Assembly: GCA_013339895.1 (NCBI GenBank)
Contig: JABACO010000019.1
Span: 1,776,474-1,840,473 of the forward strand
Length of the DNA: 64,000 nt
Origin: Ephydatia muelleri
Taxonomy: Eukaryota; Porifera; Demospongiae; Spongillida; Spongillidae
Direction: 5' to 3'
Made by a program: the position numbers and the translations under genes. This document shows, piece by piece, positions 35,087-48,161 of this stretch. Position 1 is the stretch's first letter. The number at the start of each line of letters is the position of its first letter. The notes beneath the pieces were generated by a model, which was not told the DNA's origin, searched no databases, and saw only the letters and a program-made list of their open reading frames with translations.

Positions 35087-35792
35087 ATGGAAGAAACAGG
35101 TGATGCAGTAGCTGCGTCAAGCGCTCGTTTAATACGTTACCACAGACATCGTTCAAGAAATGGTCGTATGTGACGACGGGGAGTGGAAAGTATCCCAGGG
35201 CACGCAGACAGGTATCTCAGATCTTGTACAGATAACGGCTTCATATGCGGAGGTACTGTAAATACGCTGTGCACCGGGTCAAGAAATAAGCATATTTTAT
35301 ACCATAGATGTTGCGCAGAATCGATTCTTTCGTGAGGTACAAGAGGCAACAGGTTGACATTTACAATCAAATGGAGTTCTGTCGTCCTGCAGATCCAGGC
35401 ACGTGTGAGAATGCACCGCTTCGAAGCAGTTAGAGCTTCGTTGTTTCATGCCCTTTTCTCACATGCACACGCACTCGCAATAGAAAATACTTGTGCTAGG
35501 ATAGACGCGCAGTACATCAAAAGGGGGTCTTCGTCAAACCATATTGAGAGTGAGGGCGATGTACAAGCCTTTCTCAGGTCCTTAAATGCGTACTATTTTT
35601 ACCTTGCAGCTGTTCGGATACATAATGAGTGTGGACCTAGCGCCAACCAGCTCACACCGCTGGAGCTTTTGCAGAGAGACCTGGCACCCCAGACCCGCAA
35701 ACTGCACGTTTCTGCTTTGCTTGGGCTCCCCGAAAGACTAAGCAACTTAGAGAAGTATTTGGATTTATACTCTGGCAAGTTGTTGTTGTTGT

Positions 35793-35865
<73 letters not shown>

Positions 35866-36273
35866 ATTGTAATGCTGGATAATTAGTTTTTGGTTTAAAT
35901 GGTCACTATCTTTTAGCTATCAATAGTCTGTAAACCTATAACATAATAGCATTTCTGTAGCCCCCTTGAGATTCTACAGCATTCAGCACTGTATGTGCAT
36001 AGTCTGAGATGAGATGATTTCACTCTATAGATACCCTTGCCCCTCGTGACATGGTTGAGAGAATTCGAAGGCTTGAGATGAGAATACTGGAGCTAGAGGG
36101 ACAATCCCCAGAGTACCCAAACCAACAAGAGGTAAATGCCGAGGGGTTAAACATGTGCTCACTTGTGTCCTCTGCAGCTGTCATTCAGATCCACGTCCCT
36201 ACCTCAGATGAAGTCATCACGTGTTCTGCCACGCCCCCCTCAAGGGCACCCTGCCTCATCACATGATTACTAG
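35087..36273 (+). CDS. MBIP: MBIP-like (MAP3K12-binding inhibitory protein; ATAC subunit)
   Basis: In animals MBIP is a subunit of the ATAC histone acetyltransferase complex and binds the kinase MAP3K12. Exons are 35087-35099, 35146-35252, 35393-35774, 36031-36131 and 36178-36273, with phases 1, 0, 1 and 0, for about 232 aa. Human MBIP has about 340 aa, so the N-terminus is shorter. Matching blocks are LVQITASYAEIQARV, ENTCARIDAQYI and, strongest, RLSNLEKYLDLYS followed by RDMVERIRRLEMRILELEG and QSPEYPNQQ, the C-terminal coiled coil. The intron after 35774 starts with GCAAGT, so it is a GC-AG intron, and is required to keep the frame. It holds a TG microsatellite. It converges on TECPR2 (135 bp). 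Confidence 0.88.
35793..35865. repeat. (TG)n microsatellite in MBIP intron
   Basis: A pure TG run of about 70 bp just after the GC donor site. Confidence 0.97.
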
Positions 36274-36408
36274 GGATATTATCATGTGACTGCTCACAGG
36301 ATTATCAACAACATTTTTGATATGTACATGTAGCAAATAACACACACACTCACATAAATGACCATCACAACACAAAGAGGCACCACAAACTAATGCCACA
36401 TGCAATTA

Positions 36409-36426
36409 CTATAATACCTCCCACTT
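36409..36426 (-). other. TECPR2: C-terminal LC3-interacting region of TECPR2
   Basis: The last residues, DKWEVL, have an acidic residue and then W-x-x-L, the consensus for an ATG8-binding motif, at the very C-terminus as in vertebrates. Confidence 0.8.
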
Positions 36427-39400
36427 GTCTTTTACTTCTGATGTTTCGGTGCCATCATACAAGTCCTTGCTGTCTGACGTAGACAGTTCAGTGCTGGCAG
36501 CAATGGACGTGGTGATCTGTACAAACACACCTCCCTCTGCATCAATAACCCATATCTCTCCGGAAGGTGTTGCTGATATGAATGTGTAGTTCTTTCCCGG
36601 CATTTTCCGCCAATAGTTCCCCACTGGGTTGGCCTCTGTAATCCCTATGCGACTCAGCAGTTCCCCCTTCTTGCTAATGGCAAACACCCTACCATTAGCA
36701 GCACACAATCTCTGCACTGCCTCTGGCTGCACTGGTTCCCACTTGATACCCACAGGGAAGTCTTTTGTCACATGTGTCCGAGAGTACGGGCATCCATCTT
36801 CGTCAACGGCCCAAACTACCAGGCTATCTGGGCTAACTGCCATACCTATAAAAGGCTTGGGGTTCCCTTCGACGGGTATCCAGGCAGGGGACATCCCTGT
36901 TCCCTTCTCCCTCGGGTGGACCCCAAACCTGAAGTGGGGCACTCCAGTCCCGTCCACCACCCACGCTGCGTTTTCGCTGCAGGCGATGTATCTGATCTTC
37001 CTCTCTCGCAGCATGGTACTGAGCTCAATGTAGTCCCAGGAGATTCCCTCGGGGGAATCTGGGGTCATTCCCTGCCGTGACCATATTTCGTCCTGGGCTA
37101 CAACCCATATGCAGGTGGGAGAGGTGGCGATGTGCTGTACAGTGGTGACCAATTCAACTGGGAACAGTCCCTTGATTGTGGTGAGACAGTACAGGCAACC
37201 GTCGTATCGCACAAGCCACATGGCCACGTGCGACGTGCAGACCTTGTTCCATATGGTAACCTCAAACATCCCATCCTTGCTGCCCTTCTTGTAGCGGTAC
37301 CCAGTGACTGATCGCCAGCAGGCGTGGAGCTTGTTGGTCGAGTCGAGCACACACACACCTGTGTTGGCAGCTGCACTGACGCTCATTATACTCTGCTGCT
37401 CCGTGGACATGGTGAGCAAGGAGGACATGGCCTCTACAGAGCGTAGGCGATGCACAAATGACATGGGGGCCTGGGTGCTTATAGCCACCTCCCACCATTT
37501 GCCCTTCCCTTCGGGTCGATCTGGGCTGGCTCCCGTCCGAAACCCAAGCATTCCTTCCTTGTCAAGAACCCAGATAATGCCGCTGGAAGTTATGCACACT
37601 GTGTTGAGGGGCGGAGACTTTGCAGTTGCCCAACCACTCCCACTAATATTGGAGCTGGAGATACCGGTTCGAACGTACGGTCTTCCTGACATGTCCAGTG
37701 CCCACACCACTCTGCTGCAGCAGGCGATGAAGGAAAAGGCGATCACCTCCGTACCTGTTATGTCTATCCATCCGATCCCATCAGGGATTAGAGGAGTAAC
37801 ACCCTTGCGCTGCATCACCTTGCCGTCACTCTTCAGCACCCACACCGAATCCTCATCAACAGCAAGCTGCTTGACCGTCACGTTGGTCTTCGTTGTGGTC
37901 TTCCAATTTTGGCCTGCAGGGTGGGTGGCACTGATCCCAGTCCGGGCCCTGGCCACACCCTTCTGAATACCCCACACAACCTTCCCTGAGGCAGAGGTGG
38001 CAACATAGGTGACAGCCTGCTTCAGCGTGTGCCACACTACCTCTTTGCTGGTGATGGAGCTATAGAAGGTTGTGCCTTTGCTATCAGTGGCCCAAGCCAG
38101 CTGGTCCGAGATGCAGACACACTGCATGTGGTACTTGGATGGGTTGGGCAGCTGGCACCATATGTCAGCTGTTGCGCTGCTCCCTGACTTCTGGATCGCT
38201 TGGGAATGTGAAGTGTTAGCCCTTGGGCCATCTGGCAGGACAAGGCTGCTGTGTTGCACCTCCTCCCCAGACCCTCTGGGTGCCACAACTTGCTCCTGAG
38301 ACATTTCATAGCTTGGATTCAGTGGGTCAATAAAATCATCCCGAGGACTGCTACCGGTATCCTGGGGACTACTACCAATATCCTGGAGACTACTACCAAT
38401 ATCCTGGGGACTACTAGACACCTCTGATCTTTTTATACCATTTCCACCTTGTGCAACCTGCATAGGGTGTGTCAACTGAGGGGAACCCCCATAACACACC
38501 CCCTTTCCACTTTCAGTGCAGTACTCACGGTTGTAGGAGTCATCAGACAGACCAACTACCTCACTCTCCTGAATGTACAGAGGGTTGTCCTCTATTATAG
38601 TGCGTGTGCGCTTGGAGGGTGATAACTCAGGATGGTGGGCATCCATTGGACCTGTGAGAGAACTGGTGCTCTTTGTGACCCAATCTGACTTGGTGACCTC
38701 ATCCCTAGAAATAACGGGAGACTCCATGCTCTCCTTCATGACAGGCAGAGTCTCCCTAGGGATGGGAGGAGTCTCTGCAGATATGGGAGGAGACTCTGCA
38801 GAAATGGGAGGAGTTTCTGCAGATATGGGAGGAGTCTCTGCAGATATGGGAGGAGTTTCTGCAGATATGGGAGGAGTCTCTGCAGATATGGGAGGAGTCT
38901 CTGCAGATATGGGAGGAGTCTCCATAGAGATGGGGATGGGGAAAGACTGATTGGTGGGGGAAGTCTCCTTACCATGGGAAGGGGAAGAACTCACATACTT
39001 GTCATAGGAAGGAGATTCTTTAGCTAATGATTCAACCTGCTGTTCTGAAGTAAGCTGGTCCACCACAGGGTTTGGTCTCGGTACAGTTACTGCACCCTCC
39101 AGACTAGATGATGTGTCCTGCTCATGGATGGCTGTGTCCTGTTCTCGTGTGGAGCTATTCTTGTGAGGAGTCTCAGCTCGCTCTTGGTTGTCTACAAGAG
39201 GTTCATATTTCCTTTCAGTGCCTTTGTCATCAATTGTTTGCCTGTAAGTATCTAAAAGTGTTTCAACAGCTTGCCCTTGAATAGGCCCCTGCCTTTGGGT
39301 AGGACCTTCAGTGTCTGTCTGTTTGAAAGTGCCACCATTGACTTGCTGTGTCACTACACTAGGATGGTCATCAGAGTGAGGTAGGGAGTCATCAGAGTGA

Positions 39401-41920
39401 GGTAGGGAGTAATCAGAGTGAGGTAGGGACAGCTTGTGCTGCTCTTCGTGTCTATTCTCCATCAGTGTTTGTTGAGTGACCGATGTCGTAACTGACAAGT
39501 CTTGGTCAGGAAGAACTGCCCTGGAGGTATTCTCAATGCCAGGGGTTTGCACAGGAGCGACTTCCCCAAGAGGTACAGTTGACTCGTCCAGGTGTGCGTG
39601 AGAGTGGTGGGCCCTGTGAGTCCTCCTCGTTCTCCGCACCTTCTTCTTCTGCTCCCCTCCAACCCTCACATGAAGACTCTCTTCCTCCTCTGCTGTGGCC
39701 ATCTTCACAATCCTCTCCAATTCTTTCTCATCTGGTTGCACAACGATGGGAGTGGCTGGTGAGGTTGGCATGGTGACAACCTCCGGCTCCTTATGCAGGA
39801 GTCCTGCTATCAACGTCATGTTTGGTTTGAGCATGTCCTTCAGACCACTCACCATTCCCTCATTGGTCACCCTCCCGTGTAGCAGCAAATTGGAAAAGAT
39901 GGGCTTCAGCTTACCCCGTAGGGTTGTGCGCCCTCCCGTGTGCTCCTCCTCCCCCCTCGAGTCCTGGCCCAGTGGCTCCTCCCCTTTCAGGCTCTCGTCC
40001 TGCAAGGGTGCCTCACTTCCAATGGGTATGGCCTGGGGAGGAGGTGAATTATGTGTCTCTGGGGATACAGCTTGCGTGCTGGCTTCCCCAGATGTGATCA
40101 TGGGTGATGTCACAGTAGTGTCTGAAGATGTGTCTTCTGATGCTTGCTGCATGTCTGGAGTAACATCTTGTATCCCAGTGTCTTGTGTATTCCGGGTGTC
40201 TTGTGATGATGTGACCTGTGGTGGTTCTCCTTCCTCTGTATGCTCAGCCACCACCCCCACCTGCCCTGACATCTGTTCACAATGGCGCTCTTCTGTAGGT
40301 ATGTCTCCATTGGATGCTCCAGACAATGCCTCGCCCTCCAATGGTGCACCCCCCTGTGGTGTCTTGACTGGCTTCTGTCCACTTTCCTCCTCTGGCTGTA
40401 AAAGTGACCTCTTTCCCTGCTCATTCCCCTCCCCTCCTGGCTGGGCCAGGATATCCTCACTCTCCAGTGCAGTGCTGGCAAGTGTGTCTTTCTGCTTGCC
40501 CTTCATGAAGCCTTCGCTCAGTGTCAGCCTGGTCACGAGTGGGTTGCAGCCATTGCAAAGCACATACAGGATACTCCCAGACGCGCACATATCGGTGATG
40601 TTGTGAGTCAACGCTGCAAACCCTACAATCGCTACCTCCTCCGGATCAAGCACCCACAGCACTCGTTCGTGGTAGGTGACCACCAAGGGTGAGACCCAGG
40701 GGATGAGGAAGGTGAACTGCCAGGCACCAGTGGGGGTGGGAGTGGGCAGCTGCTGTGCAGAGAGCTTAATAATCACCTGTGTCTCTAGGCTGTCTCGAAA
40801 TATGGAGGTATGAAGAACCTGTGTGTGTGGAGGGTAACGTGTAAGGCTCACAGCTTGAAGAGCTAACACACTGACCTGACCCCCTGAGTCTGCTGTGAAC
40901 ACTCTCAGACCTGGACGTGCTACCAACACCTTATTGCCATTTGAGGCAAATGTGCCGCCATAGCAACCGGCTTTTCGGTCTTTTCTACCAACCTGTAGAA
41001 AAGGAGAGATTGAGGGAATGGGAATAATGGAAGGAGGACGAGAGAGAGAGGAAAGAGAAGGGAGGAAAGGAGAACACATGATGAGGGGTGAGGAAGAGGA
41101 CAGAGAAGCACAGGTATTGAGAAGCTGTAACTATACAAGTGGCCACTACTTCACAACTGGATGCTTACTTGTGTTATTTGGAGTGTCTTTGTGTTCAGCA
41201 AGAAGGCACGGGCCATTGTTGAGATAAGTAGGAGGTCCTCACAGACCGAGAGCTGAACTACTTCACTGCCACAGTCTGGTAGTCTGGTAGCCTGCATTGT
41301 CTCAGCTCTGAAGCTGAAATAAAACAGGACAAGTTTGCCCGACAAGTAGCCACAGTACAGAACAGGTTCATCCCTGCTCCACGTCAGTGCTGTTACTGCT
41401 TGCTTCTCTTGTTCACAGACGGTATACTTTTTAGTCACCTGCACAAGAAACATGGCTCCTGAATGGACTGGAGCAGTGGTCATGTGATCGCACGTACCTG
41501 TGACTTAGTAGCGGGCTCAATGCGGAGGGTACCTTCCTTTGTTCCGTACGCAGCGTACCCGTACTTCTCACTGAGCTTCACCTGTGTTACCTGTTCCCGC
41601 CCTTCGCGGTCCTGCATTATGTCATTCGCATGTACTAACTGGCTTCCAAGCCGTGATTCCGTCACACTTACGTTTAGTTTACAAACTAGTTTGCCCGAAG
41701 ACACATTGACGACATAAACAATGCCCTGCTCAGAACCAAGGGCCAAGTGGGCCTCCGAGGCGTCCAGACATGTGTAGTTCACAGCCTGTTTCCAGCGGTC
41801 ACCAACCGCTCTCGGTAACTTTTCCAGCACGTGAGAGAAACCTTGAGCCTCGCAGATAACAGGCTGGGTTGGCACTGGATTGGGAAAGGTGCACACACCA
41901 TCATACTCGCGCACGGGTTT
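36409..41920 (-). CDS. TECPR2: TECPR2-like autophagy protein (WD40 plus tectonin repeats, C-terminal LIR)
   Basis: TECPR2 scaffolds autophagosome and ER-export factors and binds ATG8/LC3 proteins. Exons are 41498 to about 41920, 41169-41438, and one large exon 36409-40992 (1527 codons). The N-terminal exons form a WD40 propeller (NYTCLDASEAHLALGSEQG; VTALTWSRDEPVLYCGYLSG). A long Ser/Thr/Pro-rich linker (38,200-40,500) follows, then tectonin repeats (WVLDKEGMLGFRTGASPDRP; GCPYSRTHVTKDFPVGIKWE; NPVGNYWRKMPGKNYTFISA). The protein ends DKWEVL, the same place and type as the LC3-interacting motif of human TECPR2 (DEWEVI). The linker contains an 18-bp coding minisatellite. The first in-frame codon after a stop is not an ATG, so a short 5' exon is missing from this model. 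It diverges from ROCO-A. Confidence 0.93.
38755..38932. repeat. 18-bp coding minisatellite in the TECPR2 linker
   Basis: About nine copies of TCTGCAGATATGGGAGGA. On the coding strand they encode the hexamer P-P-I-S-A-E(T). All copies keep the frame; changes include S for T and R for A at the ends. Confidence 0.93.
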
Positions 41921-42056
41921 CTAGTTGGATGAATTACCAGCCATGTTTGTCCAGCGACGCCCACTGTAGGGTGAATAGACGTAGATAGGCGTGGGTAGGA
42001 GTGCTTGTGTCAGCTGCTGTAGTCACGCGACTACCATAATACACAAAATCGGGTCG

Positions 42057-43142
42057 ATGGCTGGGCTTCTGAATGATGATTGGCGTTTGCACAAGCTATG
42101 TCAAGAAGGAAGGCTGAAAAAAGTGCAAGAATGCGTGACAGTATTGGACCAGCAAGCTTTGGATGCGAAACTTGCGAACCATAAGGGCGTGTTTGGGTAT
42201 ACGCCCCTCCACGAAGCCACGGCCAATGGACATGCACAGGTTCTGGACTATCTTTTGGACAAGGGAGGTGACGTGAACTGCCGAGCTAACAGCGGCTACA
42301 CTCCATTGCACCTCGCATCCAGTAGCGGCCATGTGGAATGTGTGAAAGTCCTCCTGCGACACAGTGCAGATATAAGCATCACAGACGAGTTTGGAAAGAC
42401 CCCGAAACAGACTGCTGAGCTCAGTTCAAAGACCGGCATTGTCCGCCTCCTAAGAAGCGAAGGTAAGAGCGTATGATTATTTGATTCTTTGTTCAGTAGG
42501 TTTTCCCCCCCCCCCGAGGTCAGAGGTGATCAAGGAAGTAGAGAAAGATGGAAATGGGCTGAACGAACTGCTTCGTGGCAACCTGGACCTCGAGTTGGAT
42601 TGCCTCTCTCGTGCTCTGATAGCGGCGGTGAAGAAGGGCAACCACTTCAACATAGGCAAGCTGATCATCAAGGGAGCCACAAACATCGATGAGGCCCTGG
42701 AACTATCAAAGCAGCTGAAACAGCACTCTGCCCGTGCCATGCTTCTCCTAGTCAAGGCCGCAAGCACCAACGACCTCAACCTTGTGCTAAAGCTGTTTGG
42801 TGAAACAGTGAGTGGTTCTCCCAAGTTGGACTGCTCTGATGAGGGGTTTGCTGAAGTGCAGAAGGTAGTTATGAGTGGAAAGGTCTCCACAGTGGTCCCC
42901 ATAGAGATAGCTCACCGCAGTCACCACCCAGCCATGAGAGAGGAACTGCTTCTGCGTACAGACGTCAACCCGAAGGAGGGCACTGTTCACTGGCATGGAC
43001 TTCGTCTGCTCACTCTTGACCTGGCATGGCTTCGCAAGATTCACTGGGTGAAACGACTACGCTTGGCACGCAACGGCTTCAAGTCTCTCCCGAATGAGAT
43101 GGGCGTTTACCTGCGGCAGGTAAACATTCTGATTTGCACACA

Positions 43143-43223
<81 letters not shown>

Positions 43224-46200
43224 CTCAACCTCTTCCTTGTCTTGTAGGTTGTGAAATTAGACCTCCAGTACAACGATCTGGTCACAATCCCACGCAACCT
43301 CATGGAACTGCCTAGTCTTGTTGAGTTGAATCTGTCCACTAACAAACTGGCGGAGTTTCCTGAACTGCCTGAGTGGTCTTCAACACTGACCATACTGGAC
43401 CTGTCAAAGAACAAGCTCATTGACATTCCTGGGAGCCCCATCGCCCCAAGCATCCGTACACTCAACCTGGCTGAGAATGAGTTTCGTGTTGTCCCGCAAT
43501 GTGTCTGCAACTTTGTGACCCTTCAGACGCTTGATATAAGCGAGAACAAAGACATCTTGACCTTGCCTGCACAAATGGGGAGACTCAGGGATCTCACTCA
43601 GCTCAACCTGAAAGGGCTAAAGGATCTCAATGACCCTCCACGCAATGTGCAGAAGAGTGCCCGAGATTGCATCAACTACCTCAAAAGCAAGTTACTCTCT
43701 GCAAGGGGGTTTTATCGGATGAAGCTGATGTTGGTGGGCAAACAGAACCGCGGAAAGACAACTCTAGTGGCACGGCTGCAGGGCAGAGACTGTGGGAATG
43801 AGTCTACTGTTGGTGTGGATGTTAGTGAGTGGGAGTACAAGCCAGCTATAGGAAAGCGTCCTTTCTATTTCAGCATTTGGGACTTTGGTGGCCAGGAGGA
43901 GTACTACGCTACTCACCAGTGCTTCCTGTCAGAGCGTTCCCTCTATCTCCTCCTCTTCAATCTGAATCACGGCGATGCAGGTGTGGAAGAACTGAAGCCT
44001 TGGTTGAACAACATTGCCCTGCGAGCACCAGAGTCCTGTGTCCTGATTGTGGGTACCCATCTTGATGAGGTGCCGGAGACAGAGAGGGGTACTGTGGACA
44101 GGCTGCTGGAAACCGTTGCAGGCGTTGCGCACACATATCGCAATAAGCTTCAGATCAAGGAGGTGCTGGCAGTAGGGCTGAAGAACCGCATAGAGAATGT
44201 AGGGTTACTGAAGGACGCCATCTACAACAGTGCGGCATTGTACACTGTGAAGAATCAAGCGATCATGGGACAAATGATTCCTGCCAGCTACTTCCAGCTG
44301 GACAAAGTGGTAACAAACTTTCAGAAGGAAGTGAAGAGTGGTGTTCGCGACCCCATTATGCACAAAGAAGACTTCAAGAATCATGTATTGCAACTAAATC
44401 TTGACATTCAGGAGGAAGATGAACTGAAGACAGCCACTCTCTTCCTCAATAATGTAGGCACCCTCCTCCACTATGACGACCGCAGCCACAATTTGGATGA
44501 GCTGTACTTCATTGATCCACGATGGTTGTGCGATCTGATGGCTAAAATTGTCACTATTCGTGAGAGAAACCCTTTCATCAATGATGGTATTCTCAACACC
44601 AAAAATCTGTCCTTTATTCTTCGTGATGAAAGATTCCCCTTGAAGTACTTTGAGCAGTATTTAACCCTGCTAGACCGCTTTGAGATTGCCCTTGCACTGG
44701 ACAGTCGTAGAATTCTTATCCCTTCCATGCTATCAGAGAACCGACCAGCTGGTGTCGATGTCACAGAAGTGAATGGAAACCCTCTATGTGCCCGACACAT
44801 TGTCTTCAGTGCTTCAAGCACACCCCCTGGCTTTTGGAGCAGGCTCATCTCCCGAGTGATGCACTCCATCCCTCAAGTTCGCTTTGCATTGGAGAGTCAC
44901 ACGCTTGACATGCAGGACACAGCTGTGGTTGCTTCAAAGCAACAGGATGAGATAAGGCTGGAGTCAACCACTCCAGTGGGGGCAGAATCGTTACAGAGCA
45001 CCACCATTGACGATCCAGCAATGTCAGGTGAGAAAGCTGCAGCACTGGCAATCAGTAGTCCAACTGCAACGCTGCTTTTAAACGAATCTGTTGGCGAAAT
45101 ACCAAACTTCTTACGGGCAGTCCCTCAAAACATCCAGTACAATGTTGATCCATCCCAGGTCAGACTACAGTATTGGCGTTGTGGCTTGTTCTATCAGGAC
45201 CCAGAACTTGTCTTCAGGATCGAATCTTTGTCGCACACTCATAAAAAGGAAGGTGTTCTAATTGTTGCCTCCCCAAATAGCATTGGTAAGAAAACAATAG
45301 GCACTCTGGTGGACCACGCAGTAGCGTTGATTGGCGACTGGTATCCAGGCATGACGGATAAGGGACAGCTGGATGGAGGAATAGAGCAAAGTGTCCCATG
45401 CTATGAGTGTGTGAGGCTCAAACGTGCTAACCCTTACATGTTCAAAGTTCAGGAGTGTACCAGGGTGATTGCTGCAGGCAACCTGTCAATAGAGTGTAAT
45501 TATAACGCATCTGAAAAGGGCAAGAACCATACTCTCTCCCTTGCAGATGTGGTTCCTGACCTCTTGTTGCAGGATATTGACACCGAATTTCTGCTGAACA
45601 TAAACGAAATTGTATACAAAGAGGATGATTCATCTCTGTTGGGTCAAGGAGGGTTTGGCAAAGTGTATCGTGGGAGGTGCAAGGATAAGCCGGTAGCCAT
45701 CAAGAAGTACACCTCTGGTTCCTCCAATACTCACAACAGTGATGATGCATTTAATGAGCTGCGCAAGGAGGCCATGTTGCTGCAGCAGTCCCACCATCCA
45801 TGTCTGGTGTGCCTTGTTGGAGTGTGTGTGCATCCTTCCATGGCCCTGGTGCTGGAGGAGGCTCCCATGGGCTCCCTGGAGAGACCTCTCATCAAACTGA
45901 GACAAGCAATTCATCGTGTGGTCATTCATCGCATTGTTGCACAAGTGGCGGCCGCTCTCAAGTTTTTGCACAACAATGGTGTCATATTCCGTGATCTGAA
46001 GGCGGCCAATGTCCTTTTATGGTCGCTGGACCCAGAGTCTCTATGTCACTGCAAAGTGACTGACTTTGGCATAGCAACGTATGCAGCTCCAATTGGTGCC
46101 CGAGGGTTGCACGGAACAAAGGGTTTCATAGCTCCAGAGGTGCTTCACTTGGGCAGAAAGAAGTCTGATCGGCCAGTATATACCAATCAGGCTGACATCT

Positions 46201-48161
46201 TCTCCTTTGCCATGCTCCTCTACCAGATGATCGCTCGCAGACATCCATTCCATGACATGACACCAGTCAAGATAGACAGTGCTGTGGACTCAGGTGACAG
46301 GCCCAAACTGCTGGACATCCCACCTGCGGAAACTGCCTTCTTCTACCTCACAAGACTGATGCAACGCTGTTGGCATGGGGACCCTAACCAGAGGCCTACC
46401 ACCAGTGAGATCATCGACAGCGTGTGCAGCTCCACCTTGCAGTCTGTGATGACAGTACAGCCAGCTCGCTGTAAGCTGTCACTGCGCCACGCCTGTGTCA
46501 GTGTGGAAGGTCGAGCAGGTGGTAGTGGTGGTCGTCAAGAGCCAGAGCTGTGGGTGTGCTATGATGGGGACGAAGGGACAGAGATTAGCGTGTACACAAC
46601 CAGCACGATGACCAGAGTAAGTAAGAACTTCATCAAAGATAACCAGGTCCAGTGCATCAGTCTGTGTGGAGACCATGTGTGGGTGGCCTCCAGGGTTGGA
46701 ATTGAGAGCGGAACGATCAATGTTTATGACACTGGTACAAAGGAGCTATTCCACACATTCTCCATGAAGGACTATTCAGTCACATGTATGACAACTTCAG
46801 AAAACATGGTCTACTGTGGTACGCTGGAAGGGTTTTGTTTTGCCTTCAACCGAGATGTCAAGCAGCCAAACACCAAACCTATGCACAGGGAGATCGGTGA
46901 CTACACGGTCGATGGAATTCTTGCCACAAAGGGTTGTCTGTGGGTCTCACACACACACTTCATCCACTTCTTAAACCTGACTACCCTAGCTGTGGAAGGC
47001 ACTCTGAAGCCGAGCAGTGCGTATGTTGGCCAACTGAAGCTATCGCCTGATGGGTCTACAGTCTGGAGTGCTCATCTCTCATACCACAATACAGGTACTT
47101 ACCTCTCGGCATGGAGCAGTGTGGAGAGAAAGCACCTGTTCGATGTGGACATCAGGAAGCATCTCAAAGCCATTGACCCGGATGTTGATCAGAAGGTAGC
47201 CATCACTGCCATGACACCTGCGTTGGACTCTGTGTGGGTGGGCATGAGTACTGGACACATTCTAGTCTTCCACCAGGACGAGCTGTTGATGTGGTTCTGT
47301 CCTTATAAGGAATATGTCCGCTTCCTGGTATGCATTCCTGGAGAGGGTCCATGTAGAACGGAGAGAGCTATGGTGGTGAGTGGAGGCAAGGAATTCAAGT
47401 CCCCCTTGATACCTGGTCTCCCGGACTATGACAAGATGGATGACAAGGGCATTCCGGCAGACAAAGCTGGAACACTGATCATATGGGAGGCCTTCCCATC
47501 CAAGATGTGCAGACAGATCTCCATGTTACAGTCCCAGTCCTCTACCTTCCTGGACAGCCATCACACACTGAAACGAACGATACAAGATGGTGAGTTCAAA
47601 GATGGCACTTGTCTGCTGAGTGGCAGCACATCTGAGTCATCTGAAGTAGCAACAGGAGGTGAGGTGAATCAAGATGTCGTTACATCTGTGCCAGGCGTCA
47701 CAACCACTACCATGAAAGACAACATGCTCGACGAATCAACCTCCGTGACGGTCTCAAATGGAAAGCGAACGGATGGTTTGGATACACTGTTGAATCCTAC
47801 TATAATGACAGAAGCTGTTAAGGGAGACCCCCTTCCATCCTTACCAGAAGAACCTACTGAACCTGTTAAAACCCATATTTCTGGTATCAATATTGAGACA
47901 ATTGATGTAAAACTTCCGTCTGGCTCCATAGAGGTGCGCGTGTCTTGTCCAAAGCCTGTCCAGCTACAAGCATTGTTTGCCCAACTGGAAACTAACCTCA
48001 ACCTAACTGCAGTTGCTGAGAAGTTTCAGCTTTCATATTCGGTCGATCAGGGTGCTGGTCCCCAGTGCATTGTGGTAGACACACAGCTTGATGTGGATAA
48101 ATATTTAGAGTTTGTCAAGCGACCAGAATTGTCCCTTGTTGCAAAGAATTTGGTTTCGTAG
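42057..48161 (+). CDS. ROCO-A: Ank-LRR-Roc-COR-kinase-WD40 protein (LRRK1-like)
   Basis: This is a multidomain GTPase-kinase. Exons 42057-42462, 42524-43119 and 43248-48161 (phases 1 and 0) give 1971 aa. Domains in order: three ankyrin repeats (residues about 10-135), a helical linker, LRRs (about 334-480), Roc GTPase (about 490-640; P-loop GKQNRGKTT, switch DFGGQEEYY, G4-like VGTHLDE), COR (about 670-880), kinase (about 1125-1400; GQGGFGKVYRG, VAIKK, VIFRDLKAANVLLW, TDFGIATYA, IAPEV), WD40-like propeller (about 1410-1770) and a C-terminal globular region (about 1880-1965). All catalytic kinase residues are present, with FRD in place of HRD, as LRRK1 has FCD. The order and the LLWSLDPE block place it nearest LRRK1. 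It converges on ROCO-B. Confidence 0.94.
43135..43222. repeat. (CA)n microsatellite in ROCO-A intron 2
   Basis: A pure CA run ending 26 bp before the acceptor of the main exon. Confidence 0.97.

Noticed and set aside
41779-41964. Alternative start for TECPR2 at MGVAGQTWLVIHPTRNP
   Set aside because: It is in a different frame from the conserved WD40 exon, and the intron needed to rejoin the frame would be under 20 bp.
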